DNA of 39,438 nucleotides from Chloroflexota bacterium (GTDB taxonomy: Bacteria > Chloroflexota > Dormibacteria > Dormibacterales > Dormibacteraceae): positions 1-39,438 of the forward strand of contig VBGM01000042.1 of NCBI GenBank assembly GCA_005880855.1, read 5' to 3'. The first letter of the stretch is position 1. Each line of letters begins with the position of its first letter. Below, in pieces: positions 1 through 7,285 of the stretch. The translations under genes were made by a program, and so were the position numbers. The notes below the pieces were generated by a model, which was given only the letters and a program-made list of their open reading frames with translations, ran no database searches and was not told the origin of the DNA.

Positions 1-614
1 TCCTGGAGATGGATGTCACCAAGCCGGATGACATCGAAGCCGCGGCGAAACAAACGGGCAAACGATGGGATCGTCTCGATGGCCTCGTGCACTCGGTTGC
101 TTACGCACCGCCGGATGCGTTGGGCGGCCAATTCTTGAACACGAAATGGGAGAGCGTAGCGACCGCGCTCCAGGTGAGCGCATTTTCATTCAAAGAATTG
201 GCAGTCGGATTTCTGCCATTGATGCGTGAGCATGGCGGTTCGCTGGTAACACTCGATTTCGACAATTCCACCCAGGCATGGCCGAAATATGACTGGATGG
301 GCGTTTCCAAATCAGCACTGGAATCCGTCACCCGCTATCTGGCGCGCGATCTCGGGCGCTACAAGATCCGCGTCAATGCCGTTTGCGCGGGCCCTCTGGC
401 CACGCTCGCGGCAAGTGGAATTCCGGGTTTCAAGGACTTCGAGGAGGTGTGGGGACAGCGAGCTCCGCTGGGCTGGGACCTGCAGGACCGGACGCCGGTC
501 GGGCGCGCAGTGGTGGCACTGCTGTCGGACTACTTGAACATGACGACCGGCGAGCTGGTCCACGTCGACGGCGGCTACCACGCCATGGGAGCCGATATCC
601 CTCCCTCGGACTAG
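1..614 (+). CDS. fabI: Enoyl-[acyl-carrier-protein] reductase (NADH), 5' end cut off by the window
   Basis: Short-chain dehydrogenase/reductase of the FabI/InhA type, which reduces trans-2-enoyl-ACP in the last step of each type II fatty-acid elongation cycle. The frame is open to the window edge (codons from base 3). An ATG at 9 lies inside the conserved LxxDVT strand, so it is not the true start, and the N-terminal Rossmann glycine motif lies outside. About 201 of roughly 260 residues are visible. The active site is Y-x6-K in YDWMGVSK (bases about 289-312), the spacing of FabI rather than the Y-x3-K of ordinary SDRs. The C-terminal signature APLGWD...TPVGRAV..LLSD...TTGE..HVDGG is typical of FabI. 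No fab neighbour is visible inside the window. Assignment to FabI is firm; acyl-chain preference cannot be read. Confidence 0.92.
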   Translation, partial: LEMDVTKPDDIEAAAKQTGKRWDRLDGLVHSVAYAPPDALGGQFLNTKWESVATALQVSAFSFKELAVGFLPLMREHGGSLVTLDFDNSTQAWPKYDWMGVSKSALESVTRYLARDLGRYKIRVNAVCAGPLATLAASGIPGFKDFEEVWGQRAPLGWDLQDRTPVGRAVVALLSDYLNMTTGELVHVDGGYHAMGADIPPSD

Positions 615-674
615 CCGAAACAAGATCGATTCCGGCTCTTGCGGGTGGAGGCCACCACATCTAGTGGCCCGGAT

Positions 675-703
675 GTCACAAGCCCGCAACATCGTGTTAG
701 GCT
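675..703 (+). promoter_or_regulatory. Candidate promoter for the RNase H-like gene
   Basis: GTCACA at 675-680 matches four of six bases of the -35 consensus. After 17 bases comes the extended -10 TGTTAGGCT (TG at 695-696, hexamer 698-703). Transcription would begin near 710, giving a leader of about 35 nt that contains the strong AAGGAGGG at 729-736. Pattern match only. Confidence 0.4.
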
Positions 704-744
704 CTCGCGTAACTCTGAACTTCACCGCTAAGGAGGGACAGTTA

Positions 745-1158
745 TTGCGGGAGTGCCTGGTGATCTACGTTGACGCCGCTCTCGACAGAAACGGCCGGGC
801 AGGATGTGGCCTGGCCGTTTTCATTAGAGGTCGGGCCGTCTATACGGAATCGTTCGGTTTTTCGCACCTGGGCGGTTCGGCCCAGCTCGAGGCGCATGTG
901 TGCGCAGGTGCGCTGGATCTCGCTGCTGCGCGCTGGCCCTATCACCGCGTCATCGTGCGCACCGATTGCGCACCCGTCGTTCGCAGCCGAATGCCTTCCA
1001 GCGACAGTTTTCGCATCGCCGTTCATGAAGTTCGTGAGCGTTGCCGGCGCGGTTGGCGAGTTGTCCGTTATGTCAGCCGTAAAGCCAATCCTGCACATGA
1101 ATTAGCGCGCGAAGGATTGAAGAGCATCACTCGCCAACCGGCTCTCGCTGCAGCATGA
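745..1158 (+). CDS. RNase H-fold protein (RNase HI / RVT_3-like)
   Basis: Small protein of 137 residues with the ribonuclease H fold, a family that hydrolyses the RNA strand of RNA/DNA hybrids. The TTG at 745 is chosen because AAGGAGGG (729-736) sits 8 nt upstream; an in-frame GTG at 664 would lengthen it by 27 residues of unconvincing sequence. Acidic residues fall where expected: Asp10 in IYVDAA, Glu49 in AQLEAH, Asp74 in VRTDCA. The last motif reads NPAHELA, with His118 where many family members have Asp (NxxADxLA). Gly-rich turn and strand pattern match RVT_3 proteins found as solitary genes in bacteria. It stands alone between fabI and an AT-hook gene. Family membership is likely; nuclease activity is inference. 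Confidence 0.7.
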   Translation: MRECLVIYVDAALDRNGRAGCGLAVFIRGRAVYTESFGFSHLGGSAQLEAHVCAGALDLAAARWPYHRVIVRTDCAPVVRSRMPSSDSFRIAVHEVRERCRRGWRVVRYVSRKANPAHELAREGLKSITRQPALAAA

Positions 1159-1189
1159 CCTGATAAGCAGTCGCGCGGAAGAGCGTGGG

Positions 1190-1195
1190 TATACT
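1190..1195 (+). promoter_or_regulatory. -10 box TATACT upstream of the AT-hook gene
   Basis: TATACT differs from TATAAT at one base and lies 41 bases before the ATG at 1237. No good -35 is visible at 16-18 nt spacing. A start near 1202 gives a 35-nt leader carrying AGGAG at 1227-1231. Confidence 0.4.
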
Positions 1196-1236
1196 GCGGT
1201 TTGTCCGCAACATTTCCGTTTGAATCAGGAGCCGAG

Positions 1237-1587
1237 ATGGCAGACGCAACAGAGCCACAGCAAACCACTCGTCGTCGTCGCGGCCGTCCACCCGGCAGCA
1301 AAACCACGCGACGTCGAGTGGGTGGCGGGGATCTGGTTGGGCAGCTCAACTCAATGGTCGCTGAGCTGATCAAAGAGAATCGCAAGCTCAAGGGTCAGGT
1401 CGAGAAGCTCACGGCGCGCGGAACCAAAGCGGCGAGCGGGACGGTCGAGCGTGGCTTGCGCACCATCCAGCGCCGTGTGCAGAAGGCGCTCAAGGCCACG
1501 CCGAAGCGCCGCAAGCGGCGCACCACTGCAGCCGCTACGACAACCAAGCGTCGCGCGACGACAAGGCGTCGCAGAAAAGCCTCGTAG
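1237..1587 (+). CDS. AT-hook / histone H1-like basic nucleoid protein
   Basis: A 116-residue, very basic protein. The ATG at 1237 has AGGAG 5 nt upstream; a longer reading from TTG at 1201 lacks a ribosome site. Near the N-terminus the run RRRRGRPPGSK (about residues 12-22) contains the GRP core of an AT-hook, which binds the minor groove of AT-rich DNA. A middle segment (about 33-58, GQLNSMVAELIKENRKLKGQ) looks like a short amphipathic coiled coil, suggesting dimerisation. The tail (about 80-116) is Lys/Arg/Thr/Ala-rich, resembling histone H1 C-termini and mycobacterial HupB/Lsr2-type architectures without being homologous to a named one. I infer a nucleoid-associated protein; no exact family is recognised. 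Confidence 0.65.
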   Translation: MADATEPQQTTRRRRGRPPGSKTTRRRVGGGDLVGQLNSMVAELIKENRKLKGQVEKLTARGTKAASGTVERGLRTIQRRVQKALKATPKRRKRRTTAAATTTKRRATTRRRRKAS

Positions 1588-1594
1588 TCGGGAG

Positions 1595-1956
1595 CTAGCT
1601 TCCCCCCGACTCCATTCGCTTGGCGGTCCGGTATGCGTCGACGATGCTGAAGAGCCATAGGCCGCCGCCGCCGAGCTCCATCGGGACGCCGATCGCCGCG
1701 CCGATGACGGTCAGGTCGAGGTCGGCACCGAAGAACTGCAGGCCGCCGACGCCGACGAGGGAACGATGGCAAGGGCGGCCGCCAACGCTGGGCTCTTGCG
1801 CGCCCGCCGGTACCCGCCCTGATATGCGCCCGCATACGCGCCGGGGCCGGGGCCACCCGAATAGGCGCCCGAGGCGGGCGCGCCGCATCGCGGACATGGC
1901 GCGCTCGGGTTGGTGAGCAGCGCGCCGCACCGGCCGCACAGAACCTCAGCCGCCAC
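1595..1956 (-). pseudogene. Frameshifted zinc-ribbon small membrane protein
   Basis: Reads as one protein split over two frames. From GTG at 1956 the first frame gives a zinc ribbon with CGRC (Cys7, Cys10) and CPRC (Cys21, Cys24), a Gly/Tyr-rich linker and the start of a membrane segment (PALAAALAIVP). It then runs out of homology. The second frame continues with LVGVGGLQFFG, a second hydrophobic segment and the ending LWLFSIVDAYRTAKRM, a typical close for small zinc-ribbon/TM proteins, stopping at 1595. The frames join at the GGG near 1757-1761, where one missing base would restore a protein of about 120 residues. It converges with the AT-hook gene 7 nt away. It may be a true pseudogene or a single-base sequence error. 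Confidence 0.6.
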
Positions 1957-1978
1957 CCTTCTAGGATGCCCGATTTGA

Positions 1979-1984
1979 TAACGT
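1979..1984 (+). promoter_or_regulatory. Candidate -10 (TAACGT) for a leaderless acyl-CoA dehydrogenase transcript
   Basis: TAACGT ends 7 bases before the GTG at 1992 and no Shine-Dalgarno sequence precedes that start. The spacing would place the first transcribed base at or next to the start codon. A second TAnnnT, TAGGAT, lies at 1962-1967. Confidence 0.3.
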
Positions 1985-1991
1985 CCGAATC

Positions 1992-3164
1992 GTGGACCTC
2001 GGCTACACAGCTGACGAGGAAGCCTTCAGGCAAGAGGTCCGCGACTGGCTCGATCACAACCTTCCCGACGAGTGGCGGCACAAGGGTGTGGGTGGATTCC
2101 GGGAAGAGGAGGAGACCGACCTCCAGCGGCAGTGGCAGCGCCGCCTCCACGAAGCCGGCTGGCTGAAGCTCGCCTGGCCGAAGGAGGCGGGCGGCCGGGA
2201 TGCGACTCCGGTCATGCAGGCCATCTACTCCGAAGAGATGGCGAAGGCCGGAGCGCCCATCATCCTCGGCCGCCTGGGTGTGAGCCTGCTGGCGCCAACG
2301 CTGCTCGTGTCAGGCTCGCAGTGGCAGAAAGACACTTACGTCGACCGCATCCTCTCCGGCGAGCTGATCTTCTGCCAGGGGTTCAGCGAACCAGACGCCG
2401 GCAGCGACCTCGCCGGCCTTCGCGCCCGCGCCGAGCGAAAGGATGGGCACTGGGTTCTCAACGGCCAGAAGACGTGGTCGAGCGGCGCCCACTACGCGGA
2501 CAAGAGCTTTCTCCTCGCCAGGACCGACAGCGACGCCGAGGCGCACAAGGGAATCTCCTTTTTCCTCGTCGACATGCACCAGCCGGGCGTGGAAGTGCGG
2601 CGCATCAAGCAGATGACCGGAGGCGGGGAATTCTGCGAGATCTTCCTATCCGGCGCGGTAGTCGAGGATCGTGACGTTGTGGGAGAGCCGGGTGCGGGCT
2701 GGAAGATCGCGATGACCGTTTTCGGTTTCGAGCGCGGCGGGCTTGCGCAAGCGGCTCGTTTCGAACGCGCGGTCATGGAGCTGGCGGGCCTGGCCCGAGA
2801 CCGCGGCGCGGGAGCTGATGTGACCGTCCGGCAGAAAGTCGCGCAAGCCCAGATCGAGGCGCATGTGTTCCGCCTCATCAGCCTGCGCAGCCTCACGAGC
2901 GCCCAGCACGGGCAGGCCCCGGGGCCGGAGGCATCGCTTACCAAGCTCTACTGGAGCGAGATGGACAAGCGCATCCAGGACACCGCTGTTGGCGTCCAGG
3001 GGCCTTATGGGGCTCTGGCGCCCGGTTCACATTTTGCGATCGAGGATGGGCGCTGGCAGTACGGATGGATGTGGGCGCAGGCGGAAACGATCTACGCCGG
3101 GTCATCGGAGATCCAGCGCAACATCATCGCCGAGCGCGTGCTCGGGCTTCCCCGCGGTCGCTGA
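1992..3164 (+). CDS. Acyl-CoA dehydrogenase (FadE-like)
   Basis: A 390-residue FAD-dependent acyl-CoA dehydrogenase, introducing a trans-2,3 double bond in acyl-CoA and passing electrons to ETF. N-terminal helical domain, then the middle beta domain with CQGFSEPDAGSDLA and the flavin/substrate strand WVLNGQKTWSSGAHYAD, then the C-terminal helical bundle ending IYAGSSEIQRNIIAERVLG. The usual catalytic Glu of the YEGT loop is Ala here. Glu247 in FGFERGG sits at the position used by isovaleryl-CoA dehydrogenase and mycobacterial FadE proteins, so activity is expected. GTG at 1992 is the best start and has no ribosome site. Its stop overlaps the next ATG (TGATG), and two MaoC proteins follow, so the three form a short oxidation/hydration module. 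Substrate is unknown. Confidence 0.92.
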   Translation: MDLGYTADEEAFRQEVRDWLDHNLPDEWRHKGVGGFREEEETDLQRQWQRRLHEAGWLKLAWPKEAGGRDATPVMQAIYSEEMAKAGAPIILGRLGVSLLAPTLLVSGSQWQKDTYVDRILSGELIFCQGFSEPDAGSDLAGLRARAERKDGHWVLNGQKTWSSGAHYADKSFLLARTDSDAEAHKGISFFLVDMHQPGVEVRRIKQMTGGGEFCEIFLSGAVVEDRDVVGEPGAGWKIAMTVFGFERGGLAQAARFERAVMELAGLARDRGAGADVTVRQKVAQAQIEAHVFRLISLRSLTSAQHGQAPGPEASLTKLYWSEMDKRIQDTAVGVQGPYGALAPGSHFAIEDGRWQYGWMWAQAETIYAGSSEIQRNIIAERVLGLPRGR

Positions 3165-3583
3165 TGGCCTCCTCAACCGCGGTCGTGGACAGGTTGCGGG
3201 CGCACATCGGCACGGGCGCGCCGCCGATTTCCGCCACGGTCGAAGCCGGGCACCTGAAGCGTTTTGTAGAAGCCGTCGGCGATCCCAATCCACGCTGGCT
3301 GGAAGAAGCCCCGCCGACCTACCTGGTCGCGCTGGTGCCCGCCTCCATGCACCTGGCCGAGGCTGAGGAGTACGGCAAGGGCTGGCTGAACGGCGGCAAC
3401 CGGTTCGAGTACATCGAGCCTGTCAAGGTCGGTGACCGCATCACGGCGACAGGACGCGTCGCAGATGTCTACGAGAAGAGCGGATCGAGTGGAACGCTGC
3501 TCTTCATCATCTTCGAGACCGAGTACGTCAACCAGCACGGGCGCCCAGTGGCCCGCCTGCGCGGGACGGCGATCAGGCGATGA
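3164..3583 (+). CDS. MaoC-like / FAS1-type dehydratase N-terminal domain protein
   Basis: A 139-residue hot-dog fold protein of the FAS1_DH/MaoC N-terminal family, like the non-catalytic partner in HadA-HadB or ChsH1-ChsH2 heterodimers. ATG at 3164 is taken from the TGATG overlap with the dehydrogenase stop; an upstream in-frame reading from 3065 runs inside that gene. Recognisable pieces are VEAGHLKRFVEAVGDPNP (about residues 24-41), the GGNRFEYIEPVKVGDRI strand and FETEYVNQHGRPVARLRGTAI at the end. The catalytic Asp/His pair of hydratases is absent, as is usual for this subunit. It overlaps the following MaoC gene by 4 nt (ATGA), which fits 1:1 subunit synthesis. The partnership is inferred from order and family precedent. 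Confidence 0.82.
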   Translation: MASSTAVVDRLRAHIGTGAPPISATVEAGHLKRFVEAVGDPNPRWLEEAPPTYLVALVPASMHLAEAEEYGKGWLNGGNRFEYIEPVKVGDRITATGRVADVYEKSGSSGTLLFIIFETEYVNQHGRPVARLRGTAIRR

Positions 3584-3972
3584 CCGTGAAAGTCGGCGAC
3601 GAGATCCCCGAGCTGGTCAAGCACCCGACCACGCGCCAGCTGGTCCAGTACGCCGGCGCGCAGGGCGATTTCTACGAGATCCACTACGACCAGGACTACG
3701 CGCGCAGCGTCGCGCTGCCGGGCGTCATCCTGCACGGCCTGCTGAAGGCGGCATTCCTGGGCCAGCTCGTCACCGACTGGCTGGGCGATCGCGGGACGCT
3801 GAAGACGTTCGAGGTGAGCTATCGAGGCATCGACCGGCCAGGCCGGCCATATCGGTGCCGAGGCAAGGTCGTGAAAGCGGACGGCCGGGATGTCGAGCTC
3901 GAGGTATGGGGTGAGGACCCTGATGGCAACCGGACCACCGTGGGCTCGGCTACCGTGTTAATAGGTGAGTAG
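3580..3972 (+). CDS. MaoC-family (R)-specific enoyl-CoA/ACP hydratase subunit
   Basis: A 130-residue hot-dog hydratase, the likely catalytic partner of the preceding protein. The hydratase-2 motif is visible at about residues 24-50: YAGAQGDFYEIHYD then LPGVILHG, with Asp and His in the expected DxxxxH spacing. It would add water to a 2-enoyl-CoA (or remove it from 3-hydroxyacyl) generated by the adjacent acyl-CoA dehydrogenase. The ATG at 3580 overlaps the previous stop; the gene ends TAG at 3972. In steroid-degrading actinobacteria similar dehydrogenase plus two-MaoC sets act on side chains, and in mycolate synthesis HadAB works on acyl-ACP; nothing here decides between them. Confidence 0.85.
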   Translation: MTVKVGDEIPELVKHPTTRQLVQYAGAQGDFYEIHYDQDYARSVALPGVILHGLLKAAFLGQLVTDWLGDRGTLKTFEVSYRGIDRPGRPYRCRGKVVKADGRDVELEVWGEDPDGNRTTVGSATVLIGE

Positions 3973-4066
3973 CGAACTCAGTCCATAAGCGCCCGCGAGT
4001 GTTGGAAAAAGAGGGAATCGACTGCACTCGAAAGCCTATTAGCTGCACGCTGGAGGCAGCGAGAGG

Positions 4067-4082
4067 GCGGCCTTAAGGCCGC
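4067..4082. terminator. Perfect palindrome between convergent genes, possible two-way terminator
   Basis: GCGGCC TTAA GGCCGC is a perfect 16-base palindrome between the MaoC gene and the minus-strand membrane protein gene, whose TAA stop lies in its centre (4073-4075). Neither side has a convincing T run, so an intrinsic-terminator role is only possible. Confidence 0.3.
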
Positions 4083-4852
4083 GCCTTCTCTATAGAAATT
4101 CCGGTGAGGCGTCCCTGCGCAGCCTGCCCGCCCGCCCGGACGAACGAGCCGAACTGAGCGCGGAGCGCGTACGTAGCGCGCATCACCAGCAGCACTGAGG
4201 CGTCGATAACGCAGTAGCCGCCCGCGATGACTGAAGGCGGGTTGCCGGACGGGACGTGCGTCCATGGCGCGAACGGAAGCCAGAACCAGTTGCCGAACGC
4301 CGTCCCGAAGATCTCGAGCTCGCCAGTGGCGATGAAGATCGCCGCAAATAGCGGCCACCGCGGCGAGCGCAGCACGAACCACGCGAAGACAGGAAGGCAG
4401 AGCGCGCCCTGGAGGTCGACGCGGCCCGTGATCAGCGGCAGCACGGTGAGGCCCGCCACCGCCCACACGCTCGCGCTGGCGAGAATCAGGCGACCCACGC
4501 GGCGCCCGTACTTCATGACGACCGGCGTCCTCGCCGCGAGCAATCCGAACAGGTAGACGAGACCGTGACCCGGCGGAACGAACAGCGGCACGTTGTGGAG
4601 CCGGTATCGATACACGCCCCAGATCAGCGATCCGAAGATCTCGAACCCCGTCGCGACGCCGACGCAGATCCAGACCTGCATGCGCTGCTCCTTGGGCGCC
4701 TTGAGTGCCGCGAGATAGAGCAGGGCGAAGGTCAGAAGGCCGAGCGCCCACTGCTGCCACAGCGCCGTGATGCGGCTGTCGGCCAGCAGCAAGAGCGGCG
4801 TGTATGTCAGCAGATAGGCATGCAGCCAGTACGGCTTGAGGCGATCCAGCAC
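4073..4852 (-). CDS. Multi-pass membrane protein with an internal repeat, function unknown
   Basis: A 259-residue, strongly hydrophobic protein with about seven predicted membrane helices. I do not recognise the family. Two halves carry a related motif: FEIFGSLIWGVYRY...VPLFVPPGHG (about residues 70-97) and LEIFGTAFGNWFW...WTHVPSGNPP (about 178-206). Both have E-I-F-G, aromatic residues, then V-P-x-G, suggesting duplication with polar residues inside the membrane. The Glu/aromatic pattern loosely recalls carotenoid-biosynthesis membrane proteins (CrtY-like), but the match is too weak to name. GTG at 4852 is the only near start and has no clear ribosome site. It is last in the liv run, 50 nt after livK across a hairpin, so it may be expressed partly with the transporter. 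Confidence 0.6.
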   Translation of the reverse strand: MLDRLKPYWLHAYLLTYTPLLLLADSRITALWQQWALGLLTFALLYLAALKAPKEQRMQVWICVGVATGFEIFGSLIWGVYRYRLHNVPLFVPPGHGLVYLFGLLAARTPVVMKYGRRVGRLILASASVWAVAGLTVLPLITGRVDLQGALCLPVFAWFVLRSPRWPLFAAIFIATGELEIFGTAFGNWFWLPFAPWTHVPSGNPPSVIAGGYCVIDASVLLVMRATYALRAQFGSFVRAGGQAAQGRLTGISIEKARP

Positions 4853-4865
4853 TGGCGAAAGGATA

Positions 4866-4892
4866 ACGGGGCCGGTTTTGCGCCGGCCCCGT
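4866..4892 (-). terminator. Stem-loop after livK
   Basis: A 10-bp perfect stem (ACGGGGCCGG / CCGGCCCCGT) with a 7-nt loop lies 10 nt past the livK stop on the minus strand. It is followed by only a weak T-containing stretch (TTATCC). It could end most liv transcription or stabilise the mRNA, with read-through into the membrane gene. Confidence 0.5.
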
Positions 4893-4902
4893 CAAGGATG
4901 GC

Positions 4903-6147
4903 TTACGTGATGGTGCCTCGCTCGTCGGTAAGGCTGCCCTGGAGGTGCCAGCCGTTCGCCGACCACGTGATCACCTGCTCCTGGGTGATCGGGAAGTGGT
5001 CGTTGGAGGTGGTCTTGACGACGACTCCAGGTAGGAGGAATGGGTTGTTGGTCTCGTTGAGCTGGGTGGCGGCGATGTTCATGACGTTCTGGCGGGTCAT
5101 GTTCGAGCCCGCCTTGGTGAGCACGTCCACCATGGTCCACGCGACGGCGACGCCATAAATGTTGAAGCCGTCGTCGACCTTGCAGGTCGAGCAGTTGGCG
5201 ATGACCGTCTTGTACAGCTTCATGCCGTCGTCATTCGCCCACTGCGGGTCGGTCGGGTCCTTGATGTAGGCGACACTGACAACGCCGTCGAGCTTGGCGC
5301 CCTTGCTGGCCGCGATTCGCATGTACACGGCCGGGTTGGACACCGAGTTGAGATAGGTGAGCGGCGCCCAGCCGAGGGCGGTCCGGATCGCTAGCGAGCC
5401 GATCGTGAAAGCGGGCGTCGCGAAGATGAAGAGGGTGTCGACGCCCTTTCCCTTGAGCCTGCTCAGCTGCGCGGCAAGCGTGGGCACCGCGGCGGTCACG
5501 TCGTAGCTCTCGGCGTCCACGATCATCGAAGAGTTGGAACCCAGGCCGTCTTTGAGTCCCTTCAAATAGTCCTGGCCGTAGTCGTCGTTCTGGTACAGCA
5601 CGCCGATCTTCGCGCTGGCGTGGTTGGCCAGGATGTCCTTGGCGTAGATGCGGCCCTCGCCCTGGTAGGGCGGCTGCCAGCCGATCGTCCAGTTGTGCTG
5701 GCTGTAGTCGGCCATGAACGTTGTCGCACCTGTTGCCACGAACAGCTGCGGGACCTTCTTCGTGTTCAGATATTCCCTGACCGAGGTCTGGGTCTGTGTG
5801 CCCAGGCCGCTGAACATCGCGAAGACCTGGTCAGCCTCCACCAGCTGCTTGGTCAACGTGACCGCATTGGCCGGCGTGTAGGCGTCGTCGAGGATCTTGA
5901 AGTTGATCTTTCGGCCGTTGACGCCGCCTTTCGAGTTGTTGATGTACGTGAAGTAGGCGTTCTCGGCATTGGCGATCGTTCCATAAGCGGCCGCCGGGCC
6001 CGACTGAGCGATCGTGTTGCCGAGCAAGATCGAGTTGCTGGTCACCCCGACGTCGGTGGCCGTGGTACCGCCCGTGGAGCCGCCACATGCAGCCAGGGTC
6101 ACGAGGAAGGCAACCAACACCCCAAGCCGTGGTCCCGTTTTTGCCAT
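4903..6147 (-). CDS. livK: Branched-chain amino-acid ABC transporter, substrate-binding lipoprotein
   Basis: A 414-residue extracytoplasmic binding protein (type 1 periplasmic-binding fold, Peripla_BP_6). The ATG at 6147 has AGGAGGAG 5 nt upstream; longer readings lack support. A lipoprotein signal is clear: hydrophobic GVLVAFLVTLAAC with lipobox LAAC, Cys21 being the lipid anchor. The ligand domain begins with SNSILLGNTIAQSGPAAAYG, the standard opening of the LivJ/LivK fold, and includes ILDDAYTPANAVT. A CSTC pair near the C-terminal third may form a disulfide. It follows livM by 31 nt and completes the LivGFHMK set. The ligand may be leucine/isoleucine/valine, or another amide or short acid, since this family is broad. 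Confidence 0.92.
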   Translation of the reverse strand: MAKTGPRLGVLVAFLVTLAACGGSTGGTTATDVGVTSNSILLGNTIAQSGPAAAYGTIANAENAYFTYINNSKGGVNGRKINFKILDDAYTPANAVTLTKQLVEADQVFAMFSGLGTQTQTSVREYLNTKKVPQLFVATGATTFMADYSQHNWTIGWQPPYQGEGRIYAKDILANHASAKIGVLYQNDDYGQDYLKGLKDGLGSNSSMIVDAESYDVTAAVPTLAAQLSRLKGKGVDTLFIFATPAFTIGSLAIRTALGWAPLTYLNSVSNPAVYMRIAASKGAKLDGVVSVAYIKDPTDPQWANDDGMKLYKTVIANCSTCKVDDGFNIYGVAVAWTMVDVLTKAGSNMTRQNVMNIAATQLNETNNPFLLPGVVVKTTSNDHFPITQEQVITWSANGWHLQGSLTDERGTIT

Positions 6148-6178
6148 AGAAGCTCCTCCTATTTTTCTGTGGATGTAT

Positions 6179-7285
6179 TTAAACAGTCTGCGGGTCGGGC
6201 GGCATCTGTCCAGTTCCCCGATCCCCGGCCCCGCGCAGCCTCGCCCGAAGCTGCATGTACCCGGCGCGGACGAGCCCGACGATCCCATTCGGCGCGAAGA
6301 TCATGATCACGATCAGCAGCGCCCCGTAGGTCACCGCCGGCCCCGCCTTCTGGAAGACGGAGGCGATCTGAGCCGGGATCCACGGCTGCGAGCCGACGAA
6401 CTGGCTCGAGACGATGGGCAGCCAGAAGGTGAACACGCCGCCGATGAGTGGGCCCGCGATCGAGGCCAGGCCGCCGACGACGGTGCCGACCAGGAGCTGG
6501 AACGACAGCGCAAGGGGGAATGTGTCGGGGCTTACGAAACCGATAGCGAGCCCGTAGAGCGCACCACCGATCCCCGCGTAGAAGGCGGAGATTCCGAATG
6601 CCATGGTCTTGTAGCCGGCGATGTTGATGCCGTACGAAGCGGCCGCGACCTCCCGGTCGCGAAGCGCCCGCAGCGCGCGTCCAGGGCGGCGGCGAATCAG
6701 GTTCCACGCCAGCCAGAAGAGGACCAGCGCGGAGACCAGGCTCAAGTAATACATCCACTGATCGCTGGTCATCGCGGTCCCGCCGGTGACCGACGCAAAC
6801 GCGTCTTTGGCGAGCTGCGGCGGGTCGGGAGCCGTGACCAGGATGCCCTGCACCCCGCCGGTGAGCCCGGCCGGTCGCTTGATGAGGCTGGGGGTCACAA
6901 CCGCGAGGGCGAAGGTGGCAAGGGCGAGGTAGAGCGCTGAGAGGCGAAGCGCCGGGATGCCGAGCAGAAAACCGACCAGCCCGGTGAGAAGTCCGGCGAG
7001 GGGGATCGTGACGAGGTAATCGACGTGGTAGCGGGTGACCAGAATCGCGCTCGTGTAGGCGCCCAACGCCATGAGCGCCCCATGCCCGAGCGAGATCTGG
7101 CCGCTGTAACCGACCAGGATGTTCAGACCCATGATCACGATGGCGAAGATCAGCACCAGAGTCCACTCGCTCGCCTGGAAGCTCGAGATCACGGTTGGCA
7201 GTCCGATGAAGAAGAGGATGAGAACGAGCACGAGCCAGTAACGAGGCGGAGCGCTCCGCACGCCGTGCTGAAGCTGTTTATACAT
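6179..7285 (-). CDS. livM: Branched-chain amino-acid ABC transporter permease LivM
   Basis: A 368-residue inner-membrane permease with about ten membrane helices. The family motif GYSGQISLGHGALMALGAYTSA is present (about residues 57-78), and the EAA-like cytoplasmic loop contacting the ATPases reads GRALRALRDREVAAASYGIN. The ATG at 7285 is chosen because it overlaps the livH stop by 8 nt; the longer frame would run into livH in a nonsense reading. The C-terminus ends with a charged cytoplasmic tail after FAPNGIVGL. It pairs with LivH to form the pore. Confidence 0.93.
   Translation of the reverse strand: MYKQLQHGVRSAPPRYWLVLVLILFFIGLPTVISSFQASEWTLVLIFAIVIMGLNILVGYSGQISLGHGALMALGAYTSAILVTRYHVDYLVTIPLAGLLTGLVGFLLGIPALRLSALYLALATFALAVVTPSLIKRPAGLTGGVQGILVTAPDPPQLAKDAFASVTGGTAMTSDQWMYYLSLVSALVLFWLAWNLIRRRPGRALRALRDREVAAASYGINIAGYKTMAFGISAFYAGIGGALYGLAIGFVSPDTFPLALSFQLLVGTVVGGLASIAGPLIGGVFTFWLPIVSSQFVGSQPWIPAQIASVFQKAGPAVTYGALLIVIMIFAPNGIVGLVRAGYMQLRARLRGAGDRGTGQMPPDPQTV

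Noticed and set aside
3978-4895. Long minus-strand reading frame (305 codons) over the membrane protein gene
   Set aside because: Arg/Pro-rich composition without family features; the overlapping frame at 4073-4852 is strongly hydrophobic with ordered helices and is the real gene.
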